Source: CAZODA01 sp964578485
GTDB lineage: Bacteria; Bacteroidota; Bacteroidia; Bacteroidales; Marinilabiliaceae
Assembly: GCA_964578485.1 (NCBI GenBank)
Contig: CAZODA010000014.1
Location: 1 to 63,271 of the forward strand
Reading direction: 5' to 3'
Length of the DNA stretch: 63,271 bases
Shown here: piece by piece, positions 7,984 to 17,363 of the stretch
How the letters are laid out: the number at the start of each line of letters is the position of its first letter
Numbering within the stretch: position 1 is the first letter of the stretch
The notes under the pieces: model-generated
What the model was told of the DNA's origin: nothing
The model's input: only the letters and a program-made list of their open reading frames with translations
The model's database searches: none
Program-made: the position numbers and the translations under genes

Positions 7984-9016
7984 TATAACAAAAACATATT
8001 CCGGCAATGATTATAAATCATTAACTGATTTTAACATTGAAATTATAAAAGGTCAAATAACAGCTCTCCTTGGAGAGAGTGGTTGTGGAAAAACTACAGC
8101 TTTGAGAATTATTGCAGGATTTGAATTTCCCGATAAAGGAACTGTTATTATTAATAATAAAATAATGACAGACGATAACACTTTTATTGAACCAAATAAA
8201 AGAGGCGTGGGCATAGTTTTTCAGGACTATGCCTTATTTCCAAATAAAACAGTATTAAAAAACATTACATTTGGCCTCGACCACCTATCACGTCAAAACA
8301 AGCAAGAAACAATTTTAAAAGTTCTTGCACTAACAGGCATGCAAAATTTTACCACTAAATATCCACATCAGCTCTCCGGCGGGCAAAGTCAAAGGGTTGC
8401 ATTGGCACGTGCACTGGCAGCAAACCCTCAAATTTTACTCATGGATGAACCTTTTTCAAATATTGATTCTTTAAAAAAGAATCAAATGCGCCAAGAAATC
8501 AGGGACATATTAAAAAAGGCAGAAAGTACAGCAATTTTTGTAACCCACAACACAAAAGATGTCCTCTCTATTGCAGATAAAGTAATAGTGATGAGAAAGG
8601 GACGTGTTTTACAGGTCGGCAGCCCACATAATGTTTATTCTCGTCCTGTTAACGAATATGTTGCAAACTTTTTTGGAAAAACAAACACTCTTCATGCAAT
8701 TATAAAAAACAACAAAATTGAATCAGATATAGGAATTTTCCCTTATCACAATAAAAACAGCGATTACCGACAGAATGTCATTCTTTCAATAAGGCCCAAA
8801 GCATTTCGCTTATCTCACAAAAACAATGGCATAACAATACCTGTGGAGGTAAAGAAGCGCACTTTTATGGGTGATCATATTGAGTTGATTTGTACTACAC
8901 AAAAACAAAAAACCGAATTAATAGTACATCTTAATCCCGATTCAGATAATAACATAGCGAAAAAAAATTATTTATCGCTTGAGCCAAAAAACATCCACAT
9001 AATGCAAAGTGAGTAA
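7958..9016 (+). CDS. Ferric iron ABC transporter, ATP-binding protein
   Basis: 352 residues. All ABC ATPase motifs are intact: Walker A GESGCGKTT (39-47), Q-loop Gln89 in FQDYALF, signature LSGGQ (139-143), Walker B ILLMDEP with Glu164, and switch His197. A C-terminal TOBE-like regulatory domain (about 235-352) is typical of FbpC/AfuC and related importers. It powers the fused permease encoded just upstream. Last gene of the operon. Confidence 0.93.
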   Translation: MSTILKTINITKTYSGNDYKSLTDFNIEIIKGQITALLGESGCGKTTALRIIAGFEFPDKGTVIINNKIMTDDNTFIEPNKRGVGIVFQDYALFPNKTVLKNITFGLDHLSRQNKQETILKVLALTGMQNFTTKYPHQLSGGQSQRVALARALAANPQILLMDEPFSNIDSLKKNQMRQEIRDILKKAESTAIFVTHNTKDVLSIADKVIVMRKGRVLQVGSPHNVYSRPVNEYVANFFGKTNTLHAIIKNNKIESDIGIFPYHNKNSDYRQNVILSIRPKAFRLSHKNNGITIPVEVKKRTFMGDHIELICTTQKQKTELIVHLNPDSDNNIAKKNYLSLEPKNIHIMQSE

Positions 9017-9113
9017 ACTTACTTTAGGTAATTGCAACACAGTATTTAACAAATAAGTCATTGACCCGACTATACAAGTTGATTTTACTTTACAAACCGG
9101 GATATTCAAGAGT

Positions 9114-9446
9114 TTATTTAATCAATCTCAAATTAAAGGGATAGGAATATGTTACACCTTTATTTGCGTCCACAGAAGCTTTAATAATAAAAACCAAATT
9201 AGCTATACCAATTAAAATCATAAGTGGAATACCTATTAGAATAAAAGAAAGGGCAGCTGCAACAAGCATAAAAATTGAAACAGTAATTTGAAAATTTAGC
9301 GATTCTTTACCATGATAATCAACTTCGGCTATTTCATCTTTCTTTATCAGCCAAATAATCAAGGGACCTACAATGTTTCCAAAAGGAATTAAAAACATTC
9401 CTAATGCCGACAAATGGCATAGCATTAACCAATTATTTTTTGTCAT
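9114..9446 (-). CDS. DUF4870-type small membrane protein
   Basis: 110 residues with three hydrophobic segments: about 8-32, 52-74 and 70-92, the last two nearly continuous. The pattern LMLCHLSALGMFLIPFGNIVGP, then DYHGKESLNFQITVSI, then a C-terminal YPFNLRLIK tail, matches the Tic20-like DUF4870 family. Its function is unknown; members are small inner-membrane proteins found across bacteria. Monocistronic, convergent with the iron importer. Confidence 0.82.
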   Translation of the reverse strand: MTKNNWLMLCHLSALGMFLIPFGNIVGPLIIWLIKKDEIAEVDYHGKESLNFQITVSIFMLVAAALSFILIGIPLMILIGIANLVFIIKASVDANKGVTYSYPFNLRLIK

Positions 9447-9674
9447 TAGTAAAATTTTTAAATAAACAGATTATATTTTCATAAATATAAATAAAATATA
9501 AAAGCAGCTCAAAGCAATAGAACATTTTTTAAAAATAATCTTAAAAAAATGATAATACAATTAACAAATTAAAAACATTATTTGAAAAATTGCGTAAACT
9601 ATGAATTAGAATATAAATAGCCAAAACAATAGAAAAAAAGCAAAAACTTCTCTTGCAAAAATTGCCGGAAAACC

Positions 9675-10742
9675 ATGAAAGATATTAACATACTAATTGC
9701 AGATGACGTTGATTATATTGTTGAATTCATGATGAATCATCTAAAAAAGGTATATAATAATGCTTCTTTTATTCGGGCAAAAAATGGTTATGAAGTTTAC
9801 ACATTAGCAGTACAACATAAACCTGACATAATTTTGTTAGATTGGGAAATGCCTGAATTTTCGGGGATGGATGCACTTCTGCAACTCAAGAACCATAAAG
9901 ACACTTTAGAAATTCCTGTTATTATGGTTAGTGGCTTTACTCAGCCCGACCTTGTTAAAAAGGCATTTGAAGCAGGCGCAATAGATTACTTGAAAAAACC
10001 AATAGAACCGGATGAGTTATTGGCAAGAGTAAGAACAGCAATGACACTTGCAAACACATTATGTCAGCTCAAAATACAAAAGCGCCAATTAGAAGTTGAG
10101 AAACAAAAAACTGACACCCTTTTGAAAGGCTTACTTCCAAAACAAATTTTGGATTCAATGAAGCTCCACGGGAAAATTGCACCAAAACGTTTTAAAAATG
10201 TCACCATCGTCTATGCTGATTTAGTAGATTTTACTATTAAGTCACAAAAAATGTCACCAAAACGTTTGATTGATGAGCTTAAAACGATATTCACAGCCTT
10301 CGATAAAATTGTTGAATCTTTTGACTGTACAAGAATAAAAACCGTTGGTGATGCATATATTGCTGTTTGTGGCATGTGGGATAAAAATACCAAGCATGCA
10401 ATTATTGGAGCAAAAATGGCTGAAGATATGAGGCAGTATATTATTGATCATAACGAAGAGTACAGAATGGATTGGGAAATTCGTATTGGCATTAATTCAG
10501 GAGATATTATTGCAGGATTCATAAGTAAGAACAATCTTTCTTATGATATTTTTGGTGATACTGTAAATACGGCTTCCAGGATGCAAGTATATTCAAATCC
10601 TATGCAAATTAATCTGTCACAGTCAACATACGAATTAATTAAAGACCATTATTCTTTAATAAAAAGAATTTCCAGGAAAGTAAAAGGAAAAGGTTCTTTA
10701 AACATGTATTATCTGCATCGCCCCATCAATAAAAATCAATAG
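9675..10742 (+). CDS. Response regulator with class III adenylate cyclase output
   Basis: 355 residues. An N-terminal receiver domain (1-122) has the acidic pocket Asp10/Asp11, phospho-acceptor Asp56 and Lys108. A short helical linker (about 125-165) contains the LLKGLLPKQI motif typical before cyclase domains. The class III nucleotidyl cyclase domain (about 170-350) keeps the metal-binding Asp182 and Asp226, the purine-selecting Lys222 and Asp291 (the adenylate pattern rather than the guanylate Glu/Cys), and transition-state Asn298 and Arg302. It should therefore make cAMP when phosphorylated by a histidine kinase. No kinase gene is adjacent; the hybrid kinase at 15551 is the nearest two-component gene. 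Confidence 0.9.
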   Translation: MKDINILIADDVDYIVEFMMNHLKKVYNNASFIRAKNGYEVYTLAVQHKPDIILLDWEMPEFSGMDALLQLKNHKDTLEIPVIMVSGFTQPDLVKKAFEAGAIDYLKKPIEPDELLARVRTAMTLANTLCQLKIQKRQLEVEKQKTDTLLKGLLPKQILDSMKLHGKIAPKRFKNVTIVYADLVDFTIKSQKMSPKRLIDELKTIFTAFDKIVESFDCTRIKTVGDAYIAVCGMWDKNTKHAIIGAKMAEDMRQYIIDHNEEYRMDWEIRIGINSGDIIAGFISKNNLSYDIFGDTVNTASRMQVYSNPMQINLSQSTYELIKDHYSLIKRISRKVKGKGSLNMYYLHRPINKNQ

Positions 10743-10762
10743 CTACTTGCTTTCAAGGCTTT

Positions 10763-12454
10763 TTAGTTATCATTTAATAGTTTTCGATATCTTATACGTT
10801 TTGGACCTTTATCACCAAGTCTTTGCTTACGGTTTTCTTCATAATCGGAATAAGCACCTTCAAAATAATATACCGAAGAATCTCCTTCAAATGCTAAAAT
10901 ATGGGTAGCTATTCTATCAAGGAACCAACGATCATGAGTAATAATAACAGCACAGCCGGCAAAATCTTCCAAACCTTCCTCAAGAGCACGAAGGGTATTA
11001 ACATCTATATCATTTGTTGGCTCGTCTAAAAGAAGAACATTGGCTTCCTCCTTTAATGCCATTGCTAAATGTAAGCGATTACGCTCACCACCTGATAATG
11101 AAGAACACTTTTTCTCTTGATCTGATCCTGTAAAATTAAAGCGTGCTAAATATGCCCTAACATTAATCTCGCGACCGCCCATTTTTATGGTTTCTTCTCC
11201 ACCCGAAACCACCTGATAAACTGTTTTATTGGGAGCAATTCCGGCATGAGACTGATCTACATAAGCAATTTTTACTGTTTCACCAATTTCAAAAGTCCCT
11301 TTATTTACAGTCTCTTGTTTCATTATCATCCTAAACAAGGTGGTCTTTCCGGCTCCATTGGGTCCTATTATTCCAACAATCCCATTAGGAGGAAGTATGA
11401 AATTTAAATCTTCAAACAACAAACGATCCCCGTAAGCTTTAGATACACCTTGGGCCTCTATTACTTTATCGCCTAAGCGTGGACCATTAGGAATAAATAT
11501 CTCAAGCCTTTCTTCTTTCTGTTTAATATCCTCTTTAAGCAAAGTTTCGTATGCCGATAAACGGGCTTTAGATTTAGATTGACGTGCTTTGGGGCTCATT
11601 CTTATCCACTCCAATTCACGTTCCAAAGCTAATCGGCGTTTTGAAGCCTGTTTTTCTTCTTGAGCAAGACGAATAGTCTTCTGATCAAGCCACGATGAAT
11701 AATTCCCTTTCCATGGGATCCCTTCTCCACGATCCAACTCAAGAATCCAGCCTGCTACATTATCTAAAAAATAACGATCGTGGGTAATTGCTATTACAGT
11801 ACCTTTATATTGTTGCAAATGTAATTCCAGCCATTGAACAGACTCTGCATCAAGATGGTTTGTAGGCTCATCAAGTAATAAAATATCAGGCTCCTGAAGC
11901 AATAAACGACATAAAGCCACCCTGCGACGTTCGCCCCCTGAAAGCTCCTTTATTAACTGATCTTCGGGAGGACAACGTAAAGCATCCATTGCTCTTTCTA
12001 AACGACTATCGAGATTCCAACCATCCAACTGCTCAATTTTTTCCTGCAACTTAGCCTGTTCATTTATTAGTGCCTCCATTTTGGCAGGGTCCTCAATAAT
12101 TTCAGGATCTCCAAAACGTTCATTTATTTCTTCGTATGCCCTTAAAACATCTACAAGCTCCTGTACCCCTTCTTCCACAATTTCTTTTACAGTTTTTTCA
12201 TCATCCAATACAGGATCCTGTGAGAGATGTCCTATCGTATAACCAGGTGAAAAAGCGATTTCTCCTTGATAATTTTTTTCAATTCCGGCAATTATTTTCA
12301 ACAAAGTAGATTTACCCGATCCATTTAATCCTATTACTCCTATCTTAGCTCCATAAAAAAATGACAAATAAATATTGTTCAGTACCTTTCGTTGCGGAGG
12401 ATATACCTTACTAACCCCCACCATGCTAAATATGACTTTTTTATCTTCAGACAT
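10763..12454 (-). CDS. ettA: Energy-dependent translational throttle protein EttA (ABC-F)
   Basis: 563 residues with two ABC ATPase domains and no membrane segments, as in ABC-F proteins. Domain 1 has Walker A GLNGSGKST (42-50), LSGGE (171-175) and Walker B with Glu196. A charged inter-domain linker (about 250-320) includes the WIRMSPKARQSKSKAR region conserved in EttA, which contacts P-site tRNA. Domain 2 has Walker A GPNGAGKTT (364-372) and a second LSGGE signature. EttA binds the ribosomal E site and gates translation according to ATP/ADP. The length and linker make EttA a better fit than Uup. Confidence 0.93.
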   Translation of the reverse strand: MSEDKKVIFSMVGVSKVYPPQRKVLNNIYLSFFYGAKIGVIGLNGSGKSTLLKIIAGIEKNYQGEIAFSPGYTIGHLSQDPVLDDEKTVKEIVEEGVQELVDVLRAYEEINERFGDPEIIEDPAKMEALINEQAKLQEKIEQLDGWNLDSRLERAMDALRCPPEDQLIKELSGGERRRVALCRLLLQEPDILLLDEPTNHLDAESVQWLELHLQQYKGTVIAITHDRYFLDNVAGWILELDRGEGIPWKGNYSSWLDQKTIRLAQEEKQASKRRLALERELEWIRMSPKARQSKSKARLSAYETLLKEDIKQKEERLEIFIPNGPRLGDKVIEAQGVSKAYGDRLLFEDLNFILPPNGIVGIIGPNGAGKTTLFRMIMKQETVNKGTFEIGETVKIAYVDQSHAGIAPNKTVYQVVSGGEETIKMGGREINVRAYLARFNFTGSDQEKKCSSLSGGERNRLHLAMALKEEANVLLLDEPTNDIDVNTLRALEEGLEDFAGCAVIITHDRWFLDRIATHILAFEGDSSVYYFEGAYSDYEENRKQRLGDKGPKRIRYRKLLNDN

Positions 12455-12634
12455 TTACAAATAGAGTTTTAAAATATGGAACCGGCCATTCAGCGAAACT
12501 TATAAAACAATAACTGTTTTATAAAAGCATTTGGCTTAGATTACAATTAAATTAATACTTCGAATACAAACAAAATTATTAAAAATACTCAAGCGAGCAA
12601 AAACAAGAATAAACAGAAGAATTCAAAAAAGGAA

Positions 12635-13480
12635 TCATCTGATACGCTTTAGATCCTTTAATTGGAACGCATCGTCACTTCGGTGTTTAATCATAACATA
12701 ATTCCAATAATACAACTTTGAATCGGCCGCACCTACAAGTAATTTATAAACACGTGCTATATTTCTGGTTCCTTCAGGACCTACTTTATGCAAAAAAACA
12801 ACATCCGGATCTTTCCTGGCAATAGCTTCAGTTATCTCTTCCTTGCTTACAATCTCAAAATCATAAGGATAAACTGCCGCTATAGCTTTAGAAGTAGAAA
12901 TTTCCTTAGCCAGATCCTCTTTAACCAATAACAATTTCTTACCATTTAAGGAAGGACGATTACGATTATATCTTGAAAAGCCCTTTTCGCCAAAATAACG
13001 AGTATCCACCAAAGCATTCTTTACATGCTGTTGCATAAAAAGAATAAAAGCTTCTAATTTATAACTATAACTACTGTCATCAACATCAAGATAAGATAAA
13101 GGTAAACTGCACAAATCAGGCATGGTACGGATATCAGCATCTTTTTCGCCCATTAATAAACTTAAAAAATTATATCGAGCTCTTGTTTTATCCCTATCAA
13201 AAGTTACAATTGTAGTCAACAAAAAGGAATATTCATCATCATGTTTCATTTTATCAAACTCACTCGAAGAGATTATTTCAAAAGGGGTTATAAACCAGGA
13301 GCGTTCCATGATTTCCTCAATTTGCATATTAAAATCACTCATTAAAACCTCATCCAACACCACCATTGTTTTTGAATTTATAAAACGATGATAATCCTCT
13401 ATAACAGGCATGTGGCTTTGGGAATTTGCAAAAAAAGAAAAGCTTGCCAAAACAAAAAACAATATAAATAATCGTTGCAT
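12635..13480 (-). CDS. Secreted protein of unknown function
   Basis: 281 residues with a signal peptide (about 1-20, ending FANSQS). No lipobox and no further membrane helix. The mature part is a mixed alpha/beta soluble domain. A segment around residues 178-235 (NGKKLLLVKEDLAKEI, then DPDVVFLHKVGPEG) resembles the strand-helix pattern of an alpha/beta fold, but I do not recognise a family or catalytic motif. It is probably periplasmic. It follows a 373-bp upstream region with two small palindromes. Confidence 0.75.
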   Translation of the reverse strand: MQRLFILFFVLASFSFFANSQSHMPVIEDYHRFINSKTMVVLDEVLMSDFNMQIEEIMERSWFITPFEIISSSEFDKMKHDDEYSFLLTTIVTFDRDKTRARYNFLSLLMGEKDADIRTMPDLCSLPLSYLDVDDSSYSYKLEAFILFMQQHVKNALVDTRYFGEKGFSRYNRNRPSLNGKKLLLVKEDLAKEISTSKAIAAVYPYDFEIVSKEEITEAIARKDPDVVFLHKVGPEGTRNIARVYKLLVGAADSKLYYWNYVMIKHRSDDAFQLKDLKRIR

Positions 13481-13853
13481 AATCCTTAATTTTATAATAA
13501 TTATTAGCTAAGCTACTTTATTTTAAATTAACCAAAATAAGGTAGAATAAAACCGAAAAAATAATATTTGCTATCTCTAAACAGTCTTACATGATATACC
13601 GTAATACTCAATTATACAACATGAAGTTACAAGATATCCTCATGTTCATGATATTTACATTTTAATGTAATACACTAAGTTGTTTTCAACTACAATAATT
13701 TACTTTAATTCGTTGCTTGAAAAACATTAAAAGTGTGATGAATAAAAAACAAATGATTTTTCACAAAATACAATTTGTAGGAAGAATAAAATAAGCAAAA
13801 AACTCCTTTTTTCTAAAGTATTAAAAACTTCTCTTTTGACAAATTAAAAATAA
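13481..13853. other. Intergenic region with two operator-like palindromes
   Basis: This 373-bp gap between two minus-strand genes holds TTACATTTTAATGTAA (13655-13670, perfect 7-2-7 inverted repeat). Next to it lies a CATG-TT-CATG-centred imperfect palindrome (about 13632-13655). No open frame or terminator hairpin with a clear U-tract was seen. The palindromes lie about 150-190 bp upstream of the unknown secreted protein gene, on its promoter side. Confidence 0.4.
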
Positions 13854-15374
13854 TCAAGGTGCCTTTTTATATACTGAATCCAGGGTGTAATCGGGATCGT
13901 CATTTGTTACAGCATTTATCATCAACTCAATAATTTCTCCGCCATTTTTTATAAAAGCCCCTGTAGTGTGATTAATCAATCCAAAGGCTTCTCTTCCTGT
14001 TTCGCTACTTCCATTATCCCAATAAAAAGGAACAAGCCCATAGGTATTTGCAGCTTTACAAATATATTCAAGATAATATTTCCTAAATTTTTCAGCCAGC
14101 TCGGTATCACGGTTTACACTGCCCATCTCCCCAATATAAACAGGGATACCATTATCAATATATTCAATTTTTAATTTTCTAAATATTTCTCTCACATGCT
14201 CTTCATCACCATAATCATCTTTGTTTTGCTTTGACGCTGTGTGACCCCATTCTGAAAACTCACCCTCGATTGCATATTTATGGGGATCATAATAATGTAC
14301 CGATACCAACAGTCTGTTATTTGTCGGATCAAGAGGCAATTTCATATGTTGAAGTGTTAAGTCAGGATTAGCACAGTAACCTGAAATACCAAGGTAGCGA
14401 TTCAGATTTTTCCCTCCTACAGAACGAATAGCATCGACAAACACCTGATTCCATTCATTAAGAACAGCATATTGCTTGCCTCCATCACTTAAATTAGCAC
14501 CCCACCCCCACTTACCATCATGGATCTCATTCATGCCTTCAAAAATCAAGAAATCCCCTTTATCATAAAATTTTTCAGCAATCTGCGACCATAGGGCATA
14601 CAACTGAGCTTTAATTTGCATATTAATCTCTGAATTAATAGCTGCATCCTTAATATTTAACCAATATTTACTATTGGCACCATCATGATGAATATTTATT
14701 ATAGCATTAAGCCCTGCATTTTCAGCATAATCAACAACTTCAGCTACCCTGTCAAGCCAGTCTCCATCAATAATATAATCGGGAGCAGGTCCAATTTTTC
14801 CAAGCCAGGTAACAGGAATGCGAATAGAATTAATACCGATAGCGGCAATTTTATTAAAAGCTGCCTGGGTAGTAACTTTATTTCCCCATATTGTTTCATT
14901 GGCAATTCCATTACGATGGGCATCAAGCTGATTACCTAAATTCCACCCCATACCGAGGGCTTCAATAAAATTTAAAATTTCAGAACTAATTGCGGGTGTT
15001 TGTTTTTCTTGTTGCCTGACATTTAATTCTGTATAATACTGATCACCTAAAATTGCTATCTTGGTTTGACGTTCAAGGTCTTCATCATTAGGATCAACAA
15101 GTATCTCAAACTGAAGAATATCCGATGTTGAATGTTCTGTTTCAATTAATTTACACCATTCATCAGCACAACTCACCTCCAGAAAAATATTGGTTTTTAT
15201 ATCCAAGAAATCAGAGCCTCCATTTTCGGGAAAATAAAATTCTGATTGAGATAAATCCACTAGGGGATTAATTGAATGATCTTTGTTTGTGTTACAAGCA
15301 GCCATGATCATACCCGTAACAACAAACAAGAAAGAAAACAAAATCCAAAAAATATTATATTGAGACCTTTTCAT
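13854..15374 (-). CDS. GH5 endoglucanase-like lipoprotein with BACON-type domain
   Basis: 506 residues from the ATG at 15374 (an ATG 12 bp upstream is less likely). The lipobox MAAC places the acylated cysteine at Cys27, so it is probably surface or periplasmic. A small beta domain (about 38-122), ending in a NVRQQEK-type strand, resembles BACON domains found in Bacteroidota glycosidases. The GH5 barrel follows (about 130-490), with the GMGWNLGNQLDA motif, acid/base Glu283 in EGMNEIHDG, HYYDPHK, and nucleophile Glu416 in YIGEMGS. It probably cleaves beta-1,4-glucan or related glucans. It stands alone, not inside the later CAZyme cluster. Confidence 0.9.
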   Translation of the reverse strand: MKRSQYNIFWILFSFLFVVTGMIMAACNTNKDHSINPLVDLSQSEFYFPENGGSDFLDIKTNIFLEVSCADEWCKLIETEHSTSDILQFEILVDPNDEDLERQTKIAILGDQYYTELNVRQQEKQTPAISSEILNFIEALGMGWNLGNQLDAHRNGIANETIWGNKVTTQAAFNKIAAIGINSIRIPVTWLGKIGPAPDYIIDGDWLDRVAEVVDYAENAGLNAIINIHHDGANSKYWLNIKDAAINSEINMQIKAQLYALWSQIAEKFYDKGDFLIFEGMNEIHDGKWGWGANLSDGGKQYAVLNEWNQVFVDAIRSVGGKNLNRYLGISGYCANPDLTLQHMKLPLDPTNNRLLVSVHYYDPHKYAIEGEFSEWGHTASKQNKDDYGDEEHVREIFRKLKIEYIDNGIPVYIGEMGSVNRDTELAEKFRKYYLEYICKAANTYGLVPFYWDNGSSETGREAFGLINHTTGAFIKNGGEIIELMINAVTNDDPDYTLDSVYKKAP

Positions 15375-15550
15375 AAATATGATCAATTAATCCTTATATA
15401 TTAAGAATAAACAAATTTTAATGACGAAATTTAAACAAAAAAAATAAATTTTATCACTTGTATGTAACATTTTAAACCTTATTTAAGTATTAAAATAAAG
15501 GCAATTATTATTATTTTGTACATTTATAATAAAACAGCCACAATCAAATT

Positions 15551-17296
15551 ATGATAACGAACTTTCTTAACAAATTTATTGTACTTTTTATCTCTGAACA
15601 GGATGAAAAGGCTGATATGGATACCAAGGTAAAATCCCTGTTGTTTAATCTCGCAAGTCTTTCATTCACAGTTTTTGTGCTTATAGAAGGTATAAGTTCC
15701 TTGATCCTTGATCATGCTGAATTAGCTATTCCTTTTCTATTTTTAAGTTTTCTGTTAGCATTAAATCATTTGTATTTAAGAAAATTTAACAACCTGATGC
15801 ATAAGAACATGTTTCTGATGGTGTTGTTCATTACAAGTTTATTTTTCATAATTTTCGGTGGGAATACAGGTTTAGGGGTTTTTCTTACTCCATTTTTTCC
15901 GTTTTTTGCAATTGCTATTTCAGGCAGACGCACAGGAACCAGGTGGTCTTTATTGTTATTTGTACTAATACTGATTTACATGACCTTCCTGCAAAAATTA
16001 AGCCCGTATCTTCAATCATATACAAACAAAGAAACAGTCTTTATCATAAGCCTTTTTATTTACACAATTATTATTGCCTTTGCATTTCAATTTATTCGTT
16101 CTGAAGTACTTTTAGAAAAAGAACGTTATATTCTTGATGCTCAAAACAAAAATAAAGCACAGGAGGATTTGCTTGCAAGACTTTCACATCAAATAAGAAC
16201 CCCCTTAATAAATATAACCGGAATATTGGATGTATTGGAATCAACAAGCATGGATAGTGAACAAAAAGATTTTATCAATACTATTCATGCTTCAGCAAAT
16301 AATCTGGTAAGTGTAGTAAACAATCTGGTTTTAGCTTCAAAATCAGACACTAAAAGATATCAAGACATTACTACTTTTAACCTTTACAACACTTTAAACA
16401 ACGTTTTGCGCTTATTGCCCATTGCTGATAGTAAAACAAAATTCAGCCTATCACTGGCTCCTGATGTTCCCGCTCAATTAACCGGAAACAACATAAAAAT
16501 AAAACAGATATTACTTAATTTAATGAGTAGTATTATAAAACAAAACAAAACAAATCAAACTCAAATTACTATTGAGGTAGAGAAAAAAGAAAGTATGCCT
16601 GACCAAATTATATTAAACTTCAAAATTATTAGTGATTTCATTTATACTTCTAAAAAAGATAAACATACAGAAGAGGGATTTTTTAATTATCAAGATCTTT
16701 TAAAACTTAATGCAGGCAAAATAATTAATTTCTTAGATCTGGCAATTACCCAAAAAATGATTGAACTTGATGGACATTCTTTAAACATCATACCATATCC
16801 CGACAAAACTATTTTTGAATTTGACACTACTTTTTCATCTGCTTCTTCAGGCTTTATTGCTCCCCTTACAAGGGAGCGCTACAGAAAGCCGGATACTATT
16901 TTCAAACCAAAGGTGGAAATGAAAGATGCCAGCATCCTTTTGGTTGAGGATAATTATAGCAATCAACAAATTATTCATCTATATATTAAAAACAAAGTTA
17001 AAAAAATAGATGTTGCATTTAATGGAAAAGAAGCTTTAGAGAAATTTGGAATGACAAAATATGATTTAATCCTAATGGATATACAAATGCCTATTATGGA
17101 TGGTTTTAAAGCCACTCAAAAAATCAGAGAATTAGAAAAAAGCACTAATACAAGAATACCAATTATTGCTGTAACTGCAAATGCTTTCCCCGAAGATAAA
17201 GAACGATGCTTAGCATCAGGAATGGATGATTATATCAGTAAACCATTTCAAACAGAAGAGCTTCTTGATAAAATCAGAATCCATTTATCATCGTAA
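15551..17296 (+). CDS. Hybrid histidine kinase-like protein with degenerate ATPase domain
   Basis: 581 residues. About six membrane segments (28-183) form an integral sensor. A HisKA-type dimerisation helix carries phospho-acceptor His213, but the next residue is Gln instead of the usual Glu/Asp (SHQIRTP). The HATPase region (about 310-430) lacks the N-box Asn, the DxGxG box and the glycine-rich lid; only the general fold pattern remains. The C-terminal receiver (about 460-580) is intact, with acidic pocket Glu466/Asp467, Asp510 and Lys564. It could act as a pseudokinase, phosphatase or phosphotransfer scaffold. It is convergent with the propeller/SpoIIE gene. Confidence 0.85.
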   Translation: MITNFLNKFIVLFISEQDEKADMDTKVKSLLFNLASLSFTVFVLIEGISSLILDHAELAIPFLFLSFLLALNHLYLRKFNNLMHKNMFLMVLFITSLFFIIFGGNTGLGVFLTPFFPFFAIAISGRRTGTRWSLLLFVLILIYMTFLQKLSPYLQSYTNKETVFIISLFIYTIIIAFAFQFIRSEVLLEKERYILDAQNKNKAQEDLLARLSHQIRTPLINITGILDVLESTSMDSEQKDFINTIHASANNLVSVVNNLVLASKSDTKRYQDITTFNLYNTLNNVLRLLPIADSKTKFSLSLAPDVPAQLTGNNIKIKQILLNLMSSIIKQNKTNQTQITIEVEKKESMPDQIILNFKIISDFIYTSKKDKHTEEGFFNYQDLLKLNAGKIINFLDLAITQKMIELDGHSLNIIPYPDKTIFEFDTTFSSASSGFIAPLTRERYRKPDTIFKPKVEMKDASILLVEDNYSNQQIIHLYIKNKVKKIDVAFNGKEALEKFGMTKYDLILMDIQMPIMDGFKATQKIRELEKSTNTRIPIIAVTANAFPEDKERCLASGMDDYISKPFQTEELLDKIRIHLSS

Positions 17297-17363
17297 TTTA
17301 TTAAAAAATTAATTGAAAGTTTTAAAGTCAAAAAGATGTAGATGATGCATTTCAAATGTTAAT

